From: Candidatus Thiodiazotropha endolucinida | GTDB lineage: Bacteria > Pseudomonadota > Gammaproteobacteria > Chromatiales > Chromatiaceae | Direction: 5' to 3' | NCBI RefSeq assembly: GCF_001715975.1 | Contig: NZ_MARB01000026.1 | Span: 1 to 63,326, forward strand | Length of the DNA: 63,326 nucleotides | Shown: in pieces, positions 1 to 9,733 of the stretch | How positions within the stretch are numbered: position 1 is the first letter of the stretch | Layout of the letters: each line of letters opens with the position of its first letter | Notes under the pieces: generated by a model | Told to the model about the DNA's origin: nothing | Seen by the model: only the letters and a program-made list of their open reading frames with translations | The model's database searches: none | Position numbers and translations under genes: made by a program

Positions 1-162
1 CGAGGTGTAGTTATGCTACATGAGCGAATGATAACGCCGCTGGGCGCAAAAACAGCCCCAGCCCTTCGGGTTGCGCCCCGAAGGAAGTGCCCTTGGGGTG
101 CGCCTTGATTGGCGCTTTTTCAGGCACAACAGGGCGTATTGGATTAGTGTTAACAGGCCCTA
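1..162 (-). mobile_element. MITE-like repeat, copy A (cut by window edge)
   Basis: Reverse-oriented copy of the interspersed 231-bp element described at copy B. The 162 bases in the window are, as read by eye, the exact reverse complement of the first 162 bases of copy B (9734-9895). It ends in the terminal repeat with CCCTA at 158-162. The remaining part, about 69 bases, would lie left of the window. It contains no reading frame of note. Its end lies 160 bp upstream of greB. Confidence 0.85.
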
Positions 163-203
163 AGCACCCGCATGACTGCTATTGTTATGTCTGAGAAGAG
201 ATA

Positions 204-247
204 ATCGGGCTAGTGCCCGATCACTGGCACTAGTGTTAACCGACCCT
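204..247 (+). repeat. Hairpin plus solitary terminal-repeat end
   Basis: A perfect 18-nt palindrome (ATCGGGC, loop TAGT, GCCCGAT) occupies 204-221. It is followed at 231-247 by TAGTGTTAACCGACCCT, which matches the outer end of the MITE terminal repeat at most positions. Together they look like a decayed element end between copy A and greB. No T-run follows the hairpin on either strand, so a terminator role is not supported. Confidence 0.45.
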
Positions 248-322
248 GGTGGCTATGCTGATATAGGACTTTGACCTAACATCACACACAAGTTTCAAAT
301 CACACCCTGGCCGGGTTGAAAG

Positions 323-823
323 ATGGGACGATACAGACCACCTGCTCCAGCAAAATCCCCCTACATTACACAAACCGGGTATGACCTTCTTAAACAGGAA
401 GAACAGGCCCTATGGATTCGTCGACGCAAAGTCACCCAGGCACTGGCGGCAGCGGCTGCGGAGGGGGACCGTTCCGAAAATGCGGAATATATCTACCGCA
501 AAAAGGAGTTGCGAGAGATTGATTGGCGTATCCGATACTTGCAGAAAAGAGTGCCTGTTCTGAAAGTCGTCAATCAGCTGCCAGGCGATCAACGACAGGT
601 CTTTTTTTCCGCCCGGGTGCGTTTGCAATGCAAAGACGGAAACGAACAGAGTTATCGGATTGTTGGGCCCGATGAGATCGGTATACAAGCCGATTACATC
701 AGCCTGGACTCACCCCTTGCACAGGCCCTGATGGGACGAAGCCTGGACGACCAGGTCACAGTCGAAACACCGAACGGTACGAAACAGTACTGGATTGTCG
801 AAATCCGCTACGATGAGAATTGA
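323..823 (+). CDS. greB: Transcription elongation factor GreB
   Basis: Cleavage-stimulating factor that enters the RNA polymerase secondary channel and rescues backtracked complexes. The 166-residue product has the two-part Gre architecture. An N-terminal coiled coil (about residues 14-85) carries the acidic tip motif EGDRSENAEY at 47-56, and a C-terminal FKBP-like domain (about 90-166) binds polymerase. Length and the basic coiled coil (WIRRRKVTQ, QKRVP) favour GreB over GreA. It stands alone, with MITE copy A upstream and the convergent srkA downstream. No strong Shine-Dalgarno is seen, so the start rests on the family N-terminus. Confidence 0.93.
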   Translation: MGRYRPPAPAKSPYITQTGYDLLKQEEQALWIRRRKVTQALAAAAAEGDRSENAEYIYRKKELREIDWRIRYLQKRVPVLKVVNQLPGDQRQVFFSARVRLQCKDGNEQSYRIVGPDEIGIQADYISLDSPLAQALMGRSLDDQVTVETPNGTKQYWIVEIRYDEN

Positions 824-881
824 ACTTCAAATGGCGAAAACACGGCGACAGGCACATACAAATTCACGCCGTTGGCCGGGC

Positions 882-1874
882 TCACCAGGCAATAGGTGGC
901 TCATCCATTTTTGCCAGCTGCTCACGCAGCGTCAAAATATGCTCCTCCCAGAACGCCATGCTATCGAACCAGGGAAAGGCTTTGGGAAAAGCGGGATCGT
1001 ACCAGCGCCTGGCCAGCCATCCTGCGTAGTGGACCAGCCTCATGGTGCGTAATGCCTCCATCAAATGGAGCTCTGCGGGATTGAAATCGTAAAACTGGCT
1101 GTACCCTTCCAGCAGATCAGCCGCCCGCTCGCTCATATAGGCGCGATCGCCGGACAGAAACATCCATAGATCCTGTATCGCGGGCCCCATTCTGGCATCA
1201 TCGAAATCGACAATTTGCGGCCCCTCATCACGCCACAGGATATTACCGGGATGGCAATCGCCATGTAATCGTATGGTTTGGAAGGACCCGGCCCTGGCAT
1301 AACAACCCTCTATCCGCTCGATCAGGTCGGCAAGCAGGGTTTCATAGGCGGTCACCAGATGGCCGGGGATAAAATCGTGTTCCAGCAGAAACGCACTCGG
1401 CCGGTGCATAAAGCTATCCAAATCGATATTCGGCCGATGTTCAAAGCCACGGGTTGAGCCCAGCAGATGTATCCTGGCTATAAACCGGCCCAGCTGCACC
1501 AGATGGTTGGGATCATCCAGTTCCGGTGCACGTCCACCTTTACAGGGATAGAGAGCAAAACGGTTACCCTGATGATGCAGGAGGGTGTTCCCGTCATTAT
1601 CAATAATGGGTGCGATGACCGGAATCTCCTGCTCTGCCAGTTCAAGGGTAAACCGGTGCTCCTCCAGGATTGCCTGATCGCTCCAACGATTTGGACGATA
1701 AAACTTGGCCACCAACGACGACCCTTCTTCCAGGCCGACTTGATAAACCCTGTTCTCATAACTGTTGAGCGCAAGCATCTGACCGCTGCAACTGACGCCT
1801 GTCGATTCTACGGCATCGAGTAACACATCGGGTGTCAGTTTGGCAAACGCTTGCTCTTGTGAATCCACTTTCAT
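882..1874 (-). CDS. srkA: Stress response kinase A (SrkA/YihE family)
   Basis: Cytoplasmic Ser/Thr kinase of the aminoglycoside phosphotransferase fold, known in enterobacteria to protect against envelope and oxidative stress. The 330-residue length fits the family. The catalytic loop HGDCHPGN is at 204-211 and the metal-binding IVDFDDARMG at 221-230, with the typical C-terminal helices (AGWLARRW). It converges with greB, with only about 60 bp between the two stops, and is divergent from tpm. Confidence 0.92.
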   Translation of the reverse strand: MKVDSQEQAFAKLTPDVLLDAVESTGVSCSGQMLALNSYENRVYQVGLEEGSSLVAKFYRPNRWSDQAILEEHRFTLELAEQEIPVIAPIIDNDGNTLLHHQGNRFALYPCKGGRAPELDDPNHLVQLGRFIARIHLLGSTRGFEHRPNIDLDSFMHRPSAFLLEHDFIPGHLVTAYETLLADLIERIEGCYARAGSFQTIRLHGDCHPGNILWRDEGPQIVDFDDARMGPAIQDLWMFLSGDRAYMSERAADLLEGYSQFYDFNPAELHLMEALRTMRLVHYAGWLARRWYDPAFPKAFPWFDSMAFWEEHILTLREQLAKMDEPPIAW

Positions 1875-2041
1875 TTTCTGATCGATACTCTTTTTGACTC
1901 TCCACCGTTATGATTGACAGCTGATCGACTGGTTTTGTCGCATTTCCTGTTGATATTTATCGATCTATCGACGCTTGCTCCCTGCAAAGCCAGGTTCATA
2001 TGAACCATCGAGCGTAGTAATATCTTTGCCTACCGCCGATC

Positions 2042-2064
2042 GGATTAGTGTTAACAGGGCCTAA
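2042..2064 (-). repeat. Solitary MITE terminal repeat upstream of tpm
   Basis: GGATTAGTGTTAACAGGGCC followed by TAAG matches the outer end of the 231-bp element's terminal repeat, with one G inserted or exchanged near the tip. No second end or internal hairpin is recognisable between srkA and tpm, so it appears to be a solo end or relic. It lies only 13 bp upstream of the chosen tpm start, inside the probable 5' leader. A GTG inside it would extend tpm by 10 codons; that longer frame is probably an accident of the repeat. Confidence 0.6.
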
Positions 2065-2077
2065 GACAGGCAGCATC

Positions 2078-2755
2078 ATGAATTCAACTGACGACAGCTT
2101 CAAGACGCCAAACGACAACTGGCTGCAGCGCTGGCAGGATAATAACATCGGTTGGCATCATACCGAGTTTAATCAGCATTTGCTCAACCATTGGCATGCG
2201 CTCTATCTACCCCAAGGATCGCTGGTCCTGGCCCCTTTATGCGGCAAAAGCAGGGATATGGCCTGGTTGGCCAGCCAGGGATACCGGATACGCGGGATCG
2301 AGTTGAGCCCACTGGCGGTTGAGGCATTCTTCGAAGAGCAAGCGCTAGATCCCAGCATTGAAACCAGAGGCAGCTTTGAATGCTGGTGTGATGGACCCTA
2401 CGAAATATATTGTGGTGACATTTTCGACCTGGAACAACTGGACAACAGCGATGTGGATGCTGTTTATGACCGAGCCTCCCTGGTCGCCCTGAATCCGCAG
2501 CAGCGTACCCGGTATGCCCGAATGTTGCTGCATATGCTGCCGATGCAGTCAAAGGTCTTGCTGATTACCATGGAGTACCCCCAGGGGGAGATGGAAGGCC
2601 CTCCGTTCAGTGTTTCCGATGATGAAGTAAGCACGTTATTTTCAGAGCGCTTCTCCATCCAGCATCTGCACAGCCTGAATATTCTGCAAGACACCGAACG
2701 TTACCTGGACCGGGGTGTCAGCCATATGTTGGAGCATGTCTATCTCCTGAAATAA
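2078..2755 (+). CDS. tpm: Thiopurine S-methyltransferase
   Basis: SAM-dependent methyltransferase (225 aa from this start). Bacterial Tpm enzymes methylate thiopurines and oxidized tellurium or selenium compounds. The N-terminus WLQRWQDNNIGWH is the family signature, followed by the SAM-binding strand LVLAPLCGKSRDM and the segment GIELSPLAVEAFF. The upstream GTG at 2048 lies in a repeat end and is rejected; the ATG at 2078 gives the normal family length. The stop is 7 bp from the stop of the convergent yaeQ. Confidence 0.93.
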   Translation: MNSTDDSFKTPNDNWLQRWQDNNIGWHHTEFNQHLLNHWHALYLPQGSLVLAPLCGKSRDMAWLASQGYRIRGIELSPLAVEAFFEEQALDPSIETRGSFECWCDGPYEIYCGDIFDLEQLDNSDVDAVYDRASLVALNPQQRTRYARMLLHMLPMQSKVLLITMEYPQGEMEGPPFSVSDDEVSTLFSERFSIQHLHSLNILQDTERYLDRGVSHMLEHVYLLK

Positions 2756-2762
2756 CCGGATC

Positions 2763-3302
2763 TCAGGGGAACCACTCCTGAACATCGATGGTTACAGTCC
2801 GCTGATCGTCTGACAGCCAAACCTGGTTGTCCTGTACCGTGGCATGCAGGGACATATTGCGTTGAGCAAGCGATTCCAACCGTGTATCACCGACAACGGC
2901 CAGCATGGCTATTCGTAAATTGGAGAATCGGCGCACCATATCCTGCTGCTGCGACCACCAAACATTGGCGCTTTTTTCTGCATACAGATAGACAATCACC
3001 TGCTTCGCCAAACCACATGCACGCCGCAGGCGCTTTTCATCCAACTGCCCCAGTTCAATCCAAGACTCAATCTCATCGCTCAGACTCTTGCGCCAGAGAT
3101 CAGGTTCGTCATCGGTAGACAACCCTTTAGTGAAACAGAGTGCGGCATCGGCATTCAACGTAAATGCAAGCAAGCGAACCATCAACCGCTCATCCGTTTC
3201 CGATGGATGCCTTGCCAGCGTCAGGTTATAGGTCTGATAGTGTCCCCGCTCCATATCGGACACCTGAACCTCCACTTTAAACACAGTTGCCTTCAGTGCC
3301 AA
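2763..3302 (-). CDS. yaeQ: YaeQ family protein
   Basis: Conserved 179-residue protein of the YaeQ family, which has a PD-(D/E)XK nuclease-like fold and no firmly established biochemical role. The start MALKATVFKVEVQVSDMERGHY, the segment HPSETDERLMVRLLAF and the C-terminal TVTIDVQEW are family hallmarks. It lies 40 bp downstream of gltA on the same strand and may share its transcript. The length is normal and nothing is broken. Confidence 0.92.
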   Translation of the reverse strand: MALKATVFKVEVQVSDMERGHYQTYNLTLARHPSETDERLMVRLLAFTLNADAALCFTKGLSTDDEPDLWRKSLSDEIESWIELGQLDEKRLRRACGLAKQVIVYLYAEKSANVWWSQQQDMVRRFSNLRIAMLAVVGDTRLESLAQRNMSLHATVQDNQVWLSDDQRTVTIDVQEWFP

Positions 3303-3342
3303 TATATACAGCCTTTGTTCTGCCTGTTCATTTTTCGGACTA

Positions 3343-4641
3343 CTATGATCGCCTGTTGAGAGAAACGAAATCTCGACGGGGCGGCCCCGTATAGACCTGG
3401 CGAGGACGGCCTATTCTTTGCAATGGATCGCTCATCATCTCCATCCAGTGAGACACCCAACCAACCGTCCGTGCGATTGCGAACATCACAGTAAACATAT
3501 TGTTGGGAATATTCAATGCACGATAGATAATCCCGGAATAGAAATCCACGTTGGGATAGAGCTTGCGTTTCACGAAGTATTCATCTTCCAGGGCAATCTC
3601 CTCCAGCTTAAGCGCCAATTCAAACAGGGGGTTGTTATTGTCTGCCAGTTCAGTGAGCACCTTTTTACACATTTCCCTCAGGATGTTGGCGCGTGGGTCG
3701 TAGTTTTTATAAACCCGATGGCCAAACCCCATCAAGCGAAACGGATCGTTTTTGTCTTTTGCCTTGGCAATATATTTGTCGATATTGGAGACATCACCTA
3801 TTTCTGTCAGCATTTCCAGCACCGCTTCGTTGGCACCGCCGTGAGCAGGCCCCCATAGTGACGCGATGCCTGCAGCAATACAGGCAAATGGATTGGCCAG
3901 AGAACTACCGGCCAGGCGAACTGTTGAAGTACTGGCATTCTGTTCATGATCGGCATGCAGAATGAACAGAAGATTCATTGCCTCTACGGCAATTGGATTG
4001 GGATGGTAGGGTTCACAGGGTGTTGCAAACATCATATGCAGCAGATTACCGCAATATGAGAGTTCATTATCCGGGTAGACAATCGGCTCACCCACGTTGT
4101 GCTTATAGCTGGCGGCGGCAATTGTCGGTATCTTTGCAATCAGTCGATGAGCGGATATTTCACGATGTCGGGGGCTGTTGATATCCAGGGAGTCGTGGTA
4201 AAAAGCCGAAAGCGATCCTACAACTCCGACCATGATAGCCATGGGATGGGCATCATAGTGAAAACCGCCGAAAAATTCCTTCAGCCGTTCGTTCAGCATT
4301 GTATGGTGTGTGATGATATCATCGAACTCATGGAGCTGGGTCCGGTTCGGCAACTCGCCATACAGCAGAAGAAAGACCACTTCCAGGTAGTCGGCCTCTT
4401 TCGCCAACTGTTCGATGGGATAACCGCGATATTCCAGCACCCCGGCTTCTCCATCGATATAGGTGATACTGCTTTGGCAACTGGCCGTTGACATAAACCC
4501 CGGATCATAAGTCAACAGTCCCTGGTCCCGATAGAGCCTTGTCACATCGACGGCCGGCGGACCGACGACCGGTTGTATCACATCAAGGTCTATACCTTCT
4601 TGCTCCCTATCCTTTTGTATTAATTGATATTTAGCTGTCAT
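3343..4641 (-). CDS. gltA: Citrate synthase, type II
   Basis: Condenses acetyl-CoA with oxaloacetate at the entry of the TCA cycle. The 432-residue length is that of the hexameric, NADH-sensitive proteobacterial form. Visible active-site elements are [12 protein letters not shown] (His267), [14 protein letters not shown] (His318) and the catalytic Asp in NVDFYSG. The N-terminal extension with GLLTYDPGF and [11 protein letters not shown] is typical of GltA. A good ribosome-binding site, GGGAGAA, lies 6 nt before the ATG. About 210 bp of non-coding sequence upstream should hold the promoter. Confidence 0.97.
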   Translation of the reverse strand: MTAKYQLIQKDREQEGIDLDVIQPVVGPPAVDVTRLYRDQGLLTYDPGFMSTASCQSSITYIDGEAGVLEYRGYPIEQLAKEADYLEVVFLLLYGELPNRTQLHEFDDIITHHTMLNERLKEFFGGFHYDAHPMAIMVGVVGSLSAFYHDSLDINSPRHREISAHRLIAKIPTIAAASYKHNVGEPIVYPDNELSYCGNLLHMMFATPCEPYHPNPIAVEAMNLLFILHADHEQNASTSTVRLAGSSLANPFACIAAGIASLWGPAHGGANEAVLEMLTEIGDVSNIDKYIAKAKDKNDPFRLMGFGHRVYKNYDPRANILREMCKKVLTELADNNNPLFELALKLEEIALEDEYFVKRKLYPNVDFYSGIIYRALNIPNNMFTVMFAIARTVGWVSHWMEMMSDPLQRIGRPRQVYTGPPRRDFVSLNRRS

Positions 4642-4853
4642 TGTTATTCTCCCGATTTGTTACGGGCATTACCTTGCCTATCTCAGCAATGCACAACATA
4701 TAGCATGGCAAAGGATCTCATTATTAGACAGGTGGGATTTGTTGATGTTCTGTGACAGGCAGGTACGAATGATTTCTACCCGGTTACCTTTTACTCCAGG
4801 CAATTGCATAAACAACTGTCTGAAGGTATGAGTGGATAGGTAGATGGGATAAT

Positions 4854-5270
4854 CTAATCTTCCACCTTGCGTCGCAGTGCCTTCTGCCTGCCGCGCCTGG
4901 TTTTACTATCCAGTCTACGCCTGTTGGATGCCTTTGTCGGTTTTGTCGGAATGCGCTTTTTGGGTTTCGTCAAAACCCTTGCGATCAACCGTTGCAGTCG
5001 ATCCAGGGCATCCTGGCGATTCCTCTCCTGATCCCGATACCGCTGTGCTTTGATGATGACAACCCCATCCTTATTGATACGCTTGTCACTGAGCTTCAAC
5101 AACCTTTCACGATAACGCTCAGGTAAGGAGGAGGCAGTTATATCAAATCGCAAATGGATGGCGGATGCGACTTTATTGACATTTTGTCCACCTGAACCTT
5201 GTGAACGAACAGCGCTAATTTCAATCTCACTGTCAGGAATCGTAACGTTTCTGGATATTGCAAGTGTCAT
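4854..5270 (-). CDS. arfB: Alternative ribosome-rescue factor ArfB (YaeJ)
   Basis: Peptidyl-tRNA hydrolase that frees ribosomes stalled on non-stop mRNA. It has the GGQ motif of class-I release factors in the context GSGGQNVNKVAS (GGQ at 27-29) but no codon-recognition domain. A strongly basic C-terminal tail (SKTRRGRQKALRRK) is the element known to enter the empty mRNA channel. At 138 aa it is family-sized. It is a monocistronic gene divergent from the sugar dehydrogenase. Confidence 0.94.
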   Translation of the reverse strand: MTLAISRNVTIPDSEIEISAVRSQGSGGQNVNKVASAIHLRFDITASSLPERYRERLLKLSDKRINKDGVVIIKAQRYRDQERNRQDALDRLQRLIARVLTKPKKRIPTKPTKASNRRRLDSKTRRGRQKALRRKVED

Positions 5271-5532
5271 GGGATCAGTCGGATAAATGTATAACTTATT
5301 TACATATTATTATTGTCGCCTGATTACCGAGCCAGAATCTATTCGGGTTATCCTGCTAATATCGATAGGGTCTGACTATCAGGCCCCGCATGAAATTACA
5401 CCTATGACATCCATGTTTTTTTCAATCTATACTCGTGTGATACTCACCTGAGTCAATTATCGGATATCGTTTACATCAGAAGACCAGGATCAATCTCTTT
5501 ATCAAATGGCCTTGGGAAAACTGAGGATCTCA

Positions 5533-6663
5533 ATGAAAGACTATCACAAATATATAATTTTACTGGCGGCACTGCTTGTACAATTATCGACTGCAGCACC
5601 GGCTGAAACCATCGCCACTGAGAAGCATCGCCTTGGTTACGAAACAGTCGTCGAGGGTCTTTCCAATCCTTGGTCGCTCGCTTTTCTACCTGACGGCAGC
5701 ATGCTGATCAGCGAACGCAACGGAACCCTGCGCATCGTCAACACGCTAGGTAAACTTGAGACAAAGCCCATTGAGGGGCTCCCCGATATCAACCAACATG
5801 GACAGGGTGGCCTCCTTGATGTCGTGCTGCATCCAAAATTCAAGGACAACCGTTGGGTCTACTTCTCCTATGCCGAGCGGGATGGAAAATCCTACGGAAC
5901 CACGGTAGCCCGTGGCAGACTGGAAGGCCGTCGCCTTCAACAACTAGAAACCATATTTCGTATGGCACGTAAAACCACTTCCCGCCACCATTTCGGATCG
6001 CGCCTGGTATTTGACCCGCAGGGTTATTTATATATCACCCTGGGTGACCGGGGAGATCGCGAACGGGCACAGGATCTGAACGATCATGCTGGCTCTGTCA
6101 TACGACTCAATGACGACGGGAGCATTCCGCATCAGAATCCATTCATTGAAAACGACAGTGGCTTACCGGAAATCTACAGCTATGGTCATAGAAACATCCA
6201 GGGTGCGGCGTTGCACCCGATGAATGGCAGGCTGTGGACCCACGAACACGGGCCACAAGGCGGGGACGAGATAAACATACCCGATCCTGGAGCCAATCAC
6301 GGCTGGCCTGTCATCACCTATGGGGTAAATTATGTCACTGGGACTAAGATCGGCGAAGGTACAGCAAAGGCCGGCATGGTTCAGCCGATCCACTACTGGG
6401 TTCCATCCATCGCCCCATCCGGAATGGCCTTTTACACCGGCGACATCTTCAAAAACTGGAAGGGAAACCTGTTCGTCGGCTCACTAAAATTTCAGCAACT
6501 GGTGAGACTTGAACTCGATGGCGAGAAGGTGATCCATGAGGAGCGTCTACTCACCGGAAATTTGGGTAGGATTCGCGATATACGACAGGGACCGGATGGG
6601 CTTATCTATCTGTTGACTGATTCACATGATGGAAAACTGATTCGATTATTTCCCACACCTTAG
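5533..6663 (+). CDS. Exported PQQ-dependent aldose sugar dehydrogenase (YliI-like)
   Basis: Six-bladed beta-propeller of the soluble glucose/sorbosone dehydrogenase family, predicted periplasmic. From the ATG at 5533 the protein is 376 aa and starts with a clear signal peptide (MKDYHKYIILLAALL, cleavage after about APA). GAGG at 5523-5526 supports this start over the ATG at 5506. Family blocks include LSNPWSLAFLPDGSMLISER, GQGGLLDVVLHP, the PQQ/Ca-site region SRHHFGSRLVF, YSYGHRNIQGAALHP and HEHGPQGGDEIN. The substrate is unknown, and no PQQ biosynthesis gene lies in the window. Confidence 0.9.
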   Translation: MKDYHKYIILLAALLVQLSTAAPAETIATEKHRLGYETVVEGLSNPWSLAFLPDGSMLISERNGTLRIVNTLGKLETKPIEGLPDINQHGQGGLLDVVLHPKFKDNRWVYFSYAERDGKSYGTTVARGRLEGRRLQQLETIFRMARKTTSRHHFGSRLVFDPQGYLYITLGDRGDRERAQDLNDHAGSVIRLNDDGSIPHQNPFIENDSGLPEIYSYGHRNIQGAALHPMNGRLWTHEHGPQGGDEINIPDPGANHGWPVITYGVNYVTGTKIGEGTAKAGMVQPIHYWVPSIAPSGMAFYTGDIFKNWKGNLFVGSLKFQQLVRLELDGEKVIHEERLLTGNLGRIRDIRQGPDGLIYLLTDSHDGKLIRLFPTP

Positions 6664-6786
6664 ACCACACCAAGACTTACTGTTTTTACCTGGTTATTAA
6701 CTATATATAGCTGTTCTCAAAGGTAAAACAGTGAATTTAACTGGTACATTTAATACCCAAGATGCCTGATCCTGCATTCATGTAAC

Positions 6787-6819
6787 ATCTCCTCTCAAGC
6801 TGGATAGAAGTGAGGAGAT
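6787..6819. repeat. Inverted repeat in the histidine-kinase leader
   Basis: ATCTCCTC (6787-6794) and GAGGAGAT (6812-6819) form an 8-bp perfect inverted repeat around a 17-nt loop, 67 bp before the kinase start. It could be a weak terminator of the preceding gene or a regulatory hairpin; no T-run follows on the + strand. Confidence 0.3.
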
Positions 6820-6885
6820 AGTGTATGTTCCTTTTTTACTATAGTCCTCCTGCCATCCCACTTCTTGCACTCACACTAGATCGTA

Positions 6886-8994
6886 ATGCTCGGATCAAGT
6901 CACGATTCTGAATATAGCCCCAATACAAGGCAGGAACTCCATCAAGGCGTTGTCAGGCTGATCTTCATCACCCTTTTTACAACCTATATATTTATCCTGA
7001 AATCAACACTGGTTCCTGACAACGTTGGAAATCCCCAACTGTATGCATCAGCCGGTTACACCCTCTTTTCCATCGTCATCCTGCTCAGTTTTATTCCATG
7101 GCCATCTCCCTCAAGGCTGAGGCGGTTGTATACCCTGTTCGGCGACAATGCCATCGTCTTTTATGGTCTCTACACCATGGGTGAATACGGTACGCCTCTG
7201 TTCGCCATCATGTTGCTTATCACTGTAGGCTACGGTGTCAGATTTGGGCTGCCCTACCTGTATGCAGCTACAGCACTCTCTAACATCGGCTTTTTCATAG
7301 CCATTAGAACCGCCGAATTTTGGCTGAATCTGAAGTTCCTCAGTTACAGCCTGCTGGCAACCAATATCATTATCCCCGTATTCGTTGCCTATCTCTTGAG
7401 AAATCTCCTGGTCGCGAAAAAGCAGGCGCAGGCTGCCAATGAGGCTAAATCGCAATTTATCGCAAACATGAGCCATGAAATCCGCACCCCTTTGACAGGC
7501 ATCATAGGAGTCAGCGAATTGATGCTCCGCCAGCCTCAGTCCAAGGGTACCAAGAAAAACATCTCGATTATTGAAAGTGCATCCAAACACCTTTTGTCGA
7601 TCCTGAATGATATTTTGGATTTCTCGAAGATTGAAGCAGGTCATTTAAGGATTAACAATATACCGTTTGACCTGCATGCATTGATCATCTTCGTACGTAA
7701 CAGTTATTTGGCAAGCGCTCATGGGAAATCATTGAAATTCAACATGGAAGTTTCAGCCGACATCCCGAGACATGTCATCGGAGACCAGACCAGATTGCGG
7801 CAAGTTCTGATGAATCTGATAAGCAATGCAATCAGGTTCACAAACACGGGGGAGATCACTCTTAAAATCAGTGAAATATCCGGACAGGACAATAATCACC
7901 TGATTCATTTCGAAGTCTCTGATACGGGAGTGGGTATCAGTCAAGATCAACTCAAAGTAATTTTTGACAGATTCACACAACTCGATAATTCGGATGCAAG
8001 GGCGACTGGCGGCACCGGGCTCGGAATGGCGATAGCCTATGACCTGGTTGATCTGATGGGCAGTAAATTGTCGGTCGAGAGCCAACCAGGTATAGGTAGC
8101 CGTTTTTTCTTTGATCTGGCTTTGCAGGAGGTTAATGAAGAAGAGTTCGAAGTAAAAGAAAAAGTTACTGCAACCATTATTACCAACAGCGTAGAATTTT
8201 CAGAAATTGCAGGTCAGCACCTCTCTGATAAGCAGATAGATTTCAGCTTGATGCATGAGCATTCTGAGATCGTTGAGTTTATCACCGATCACCAGAGCAA
8301 GACGCCATTGCCGGTAGTCATATTCGATGAGTCCTGTTTACTGCACGATACTACGGGGGATTTCTATCAGCTGCTTGTCAATCCTGTTATAAGTCATTCA
8401 ACAATCCTTGTTCGTGACGATCGCAAATCCATGGGTGAGCTCTTCAAGATACACAACGCCGCCATTATTGTTGATGACATCAACCACTCCAGGCAATTGC
8501 ATAACGCAATCAACTATGTAAATTGCCTGAAAGCGGATAGCGTCTCAAGTTTCGCATCGATTGGCAACGTGATGCCTGCCAACAGAAATTTACGGCTGCT
8601 GATAGCAGAAGACAGCTCCATCAACCGCTACCTCATTGATGAAACATTGAAACGTGCAGGCTATGACGTGTATATGCATGAAAGTGGTGAAAGTGCACTG
8701 GATCAGCTGTTAAAAGACCCCGTAGATATGGCCATCCTTGATATGCAAATGCCTGTTGTCACTGGCATTGATATCGTAAAACAAGTACGAAAAAGCAAAA
8801 CTGTCAATCGAACCGTGCCAATCATCATACTAACCGCCAACAAGACTCGCGAGGCACGCAAAAAATCCATCGATGCGGGCGCGAATGCCTTCCTTACCAA
8901 ACCGATAGATACAAGCCAGTTCATGCGGACCATTCAAGACCTGCTGCACGAGACCAGCAGACATGATGAAGTATCTTCTATTCAATCCAGCTGA
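6886..8994 (+). CDS. RpfC-like hybrid sensor histidine kinase
   Basis: Membrane sensor kinase of 702 aa. About five hydrophobic segments span residues 22-170, with short loops and no large periplasmic domain, as in RpfC-type sensors. Then come HisKA ([17 protein letters not shown], phospho-accepting His197), HATPase (N, G1 and G2 boxes: [25 protein letters not shown]), a receiver-like region without recognisable acidic pocket (about 425-550), and a canonical receiver ([11 protein letters not shown], phospho-Asp619 in AILDMQMPV, Lys in FLTKPID). No Hpt domain follows and no rpfF/rpfG neighbour exists, so ligand and output are unknown. No clear Shine-Dalgarno precedes the ATG. Confidence 0.88.
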   Translation: MLGSSHDSEYSPNTRQELHQGVVRLIFITLFTTYIFILKSTLVPDNVGNPQLYASAGYTLFSIVILLSFIPWPSPSRLRRLYTLFGDNAIVFYGLYTMGEYGTPLFAIMLLITVGYGVRFGLPYLYAATALSNIGFFIAIRTAEFWLNLKFLSYSLLATNIIIPVFVAYLLRNLLVAKKQAQAANEAKSQFIANMSHEIRTPLTGIIGVSELMLRQPQSKGTKKNISIIESASKHLLSILNDILDFSKIEAGHLRINNIPFDLHALIIFVRNSYLASAHGKSLKFNMEVSADIPRHVIGDQTRLRQVLMNLISNAIRFTNTGEITLKISEISGQDNNHLIHFEVSDTGVGISQDQLKVIFDRFTQLDNSDARATGGTGLGMAIAYDLVDLMGSKLSVESQPGIGSRFFFDLALQEVNEEEFEVKEKVTATIITNSVEFSEIAGQHLSDKQIDFSLMHEHSEIVEFITDHQSKTPLPVVIFDESCLLHDTTGDFYQLLVNPVISHSTILVRDDRKSMGELFKIHNAAIIVDDINHSRQLHNAINYVNCLKADSVSSFASIGNVMPANRNLRLLIAEDSSINRYLIDETLKRAGYDVYMHESGESALDQLLKDPVDMAILDMQMPVVTGIDIVKQVRKSKTVNRTVPIIILTANKTREARKKSIDAGANAFLTKPIDTSQFMRTIQDLLHETSRHDEVSSIQSS

Positions 8995-9213
8995 CGATCG
9001 AAATACTTACTGATCACCGCGAGACTCCTGGATCCGGCTGCTGAAGAAATCCGTGATGCTGAGGAGGCTCCGCCAATCCCTGAGGCTGATCGATTACTCA
9101 CAGAGTTTTTGGGAAAGCAATGTCACTTGAGCAATCCGGGAATGTCAATGGCGCCACAGAAAAACTCAAAGAATTTCTGTTGTTTGAATCATCACTTCGT
9201 CATCAGGACATTG
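8995..9213 (+). other. Non-coding or decayed coding stretch after the kinase
   Basis: The frame of the kinase stays open past its stop and reads LLDPAAEEIRDAEEA and similar charged sequence for about 35 codons. The adjacent frame from an ATG at 9120 then reads an amphipathic 42-codon stretch (NGATEKLKEFLLF). The composition is coding-like but matches no family I recognise, and the pieces are in different frames. It may be the remnant of a lost 3' domain or gene, or chance. Confidence 0.25.
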
Positions 9214-9687
9214 CTAAACAATCATCCTTTTCAAACCCCTTGCCATGACAACCCCAGTCTCGACACCGCTGTAATAACGTGTATCTGTTTCAATCACTGA
9301 GTAACCCAGCGCCTCATAGAACTGTATAGCACCTTTGTTTTGCTCTCTTACCTGAACAAACACATTAAACGCACCGGAGGTTAAAGCCACCTTCTCCAGC
9401 CAGCGCACAATATCGCTGCCGATTTTCATGCGCCGGTATTTACGCTTGACCGCAAGCAGATCCAGATTGGCCTGATGTTCGTAGTAGGTCATAATGCCAA
9501 AATCCACCAAGGTAGAGCCTGATCTGGCCACCACTACGTTTTTACTTCTGTGTCGAATGAGTTCGGTGATTTTTTTGGGTGTGTACCTCCAACCCAGGCC
9601 ATACTCGATTTCGTTCTTGGACAATACACCGATTTCGACAGCATCGGATAGGCTGGCAAACGCTATTTCAGTTCTCTCTTCTAACAC
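9214..9687 (-). CDS. GNAT family N-acetyltransferase
   Basis: 157-residue RimI-like acetyl-CoA-dependent N-acyltransferase of unknown substrate. The acetyl-CoA-binding motif A appears as LAVKRKYRRMKIGSDIVRWL, and motif B as VREQNKGAIQFYEALGY followed by YYSGVETGVVMARGL. The start is a GTG with no good Shine-Dalgarno. A MITE copy and a solitary MITE end occupy the 5' side from position 9703 onward, so the promoter or start may have been altered by the insertion. Confidence 0.85.
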   Translation of the reverse strand: MLEERTEIAFASLSDAVEIGVLSKNEIEYGLGWRYTPKKITELIRHRSKNVVVARSGSTLVDFGIMTYYEHQANLDLLAVKRKYRRMKIGSDIVRWLEKVALTSGAFNVFVQVREQNKGAIQFYEALGYSVIETDTRYYSGVETGVVMARGLKRMIV

Positions 9688-9702
9688 GGCTATTAGGAGC
9701 TT

Positions 9703-9720
9703 TTAGGGCCTGTTATCACC
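9703..9720 (+). repeat. Solitary MITE terminal-repeat fragment
   Basis: TTAGGGCCTGTTATCACC copies the outer end of the terminal repeat with one change (ATC for AAC). It lies 14 bp left of complete copy B and in the same orientation, and about 15 bp upstream of the GNAT start. It may be the remnant of an earlier insertion at the same site. Confidence 0.6.
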
Positions 9721-9733
9721 CGTATCAATGTAT

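Noticed and set aside
2048-2077. Ten-codon N-terminal extension of Tpm
   Set aside because: The GTG lies inside a MITE terminal repeat and the extension does not match the family start; the ATG at 2078 fits.
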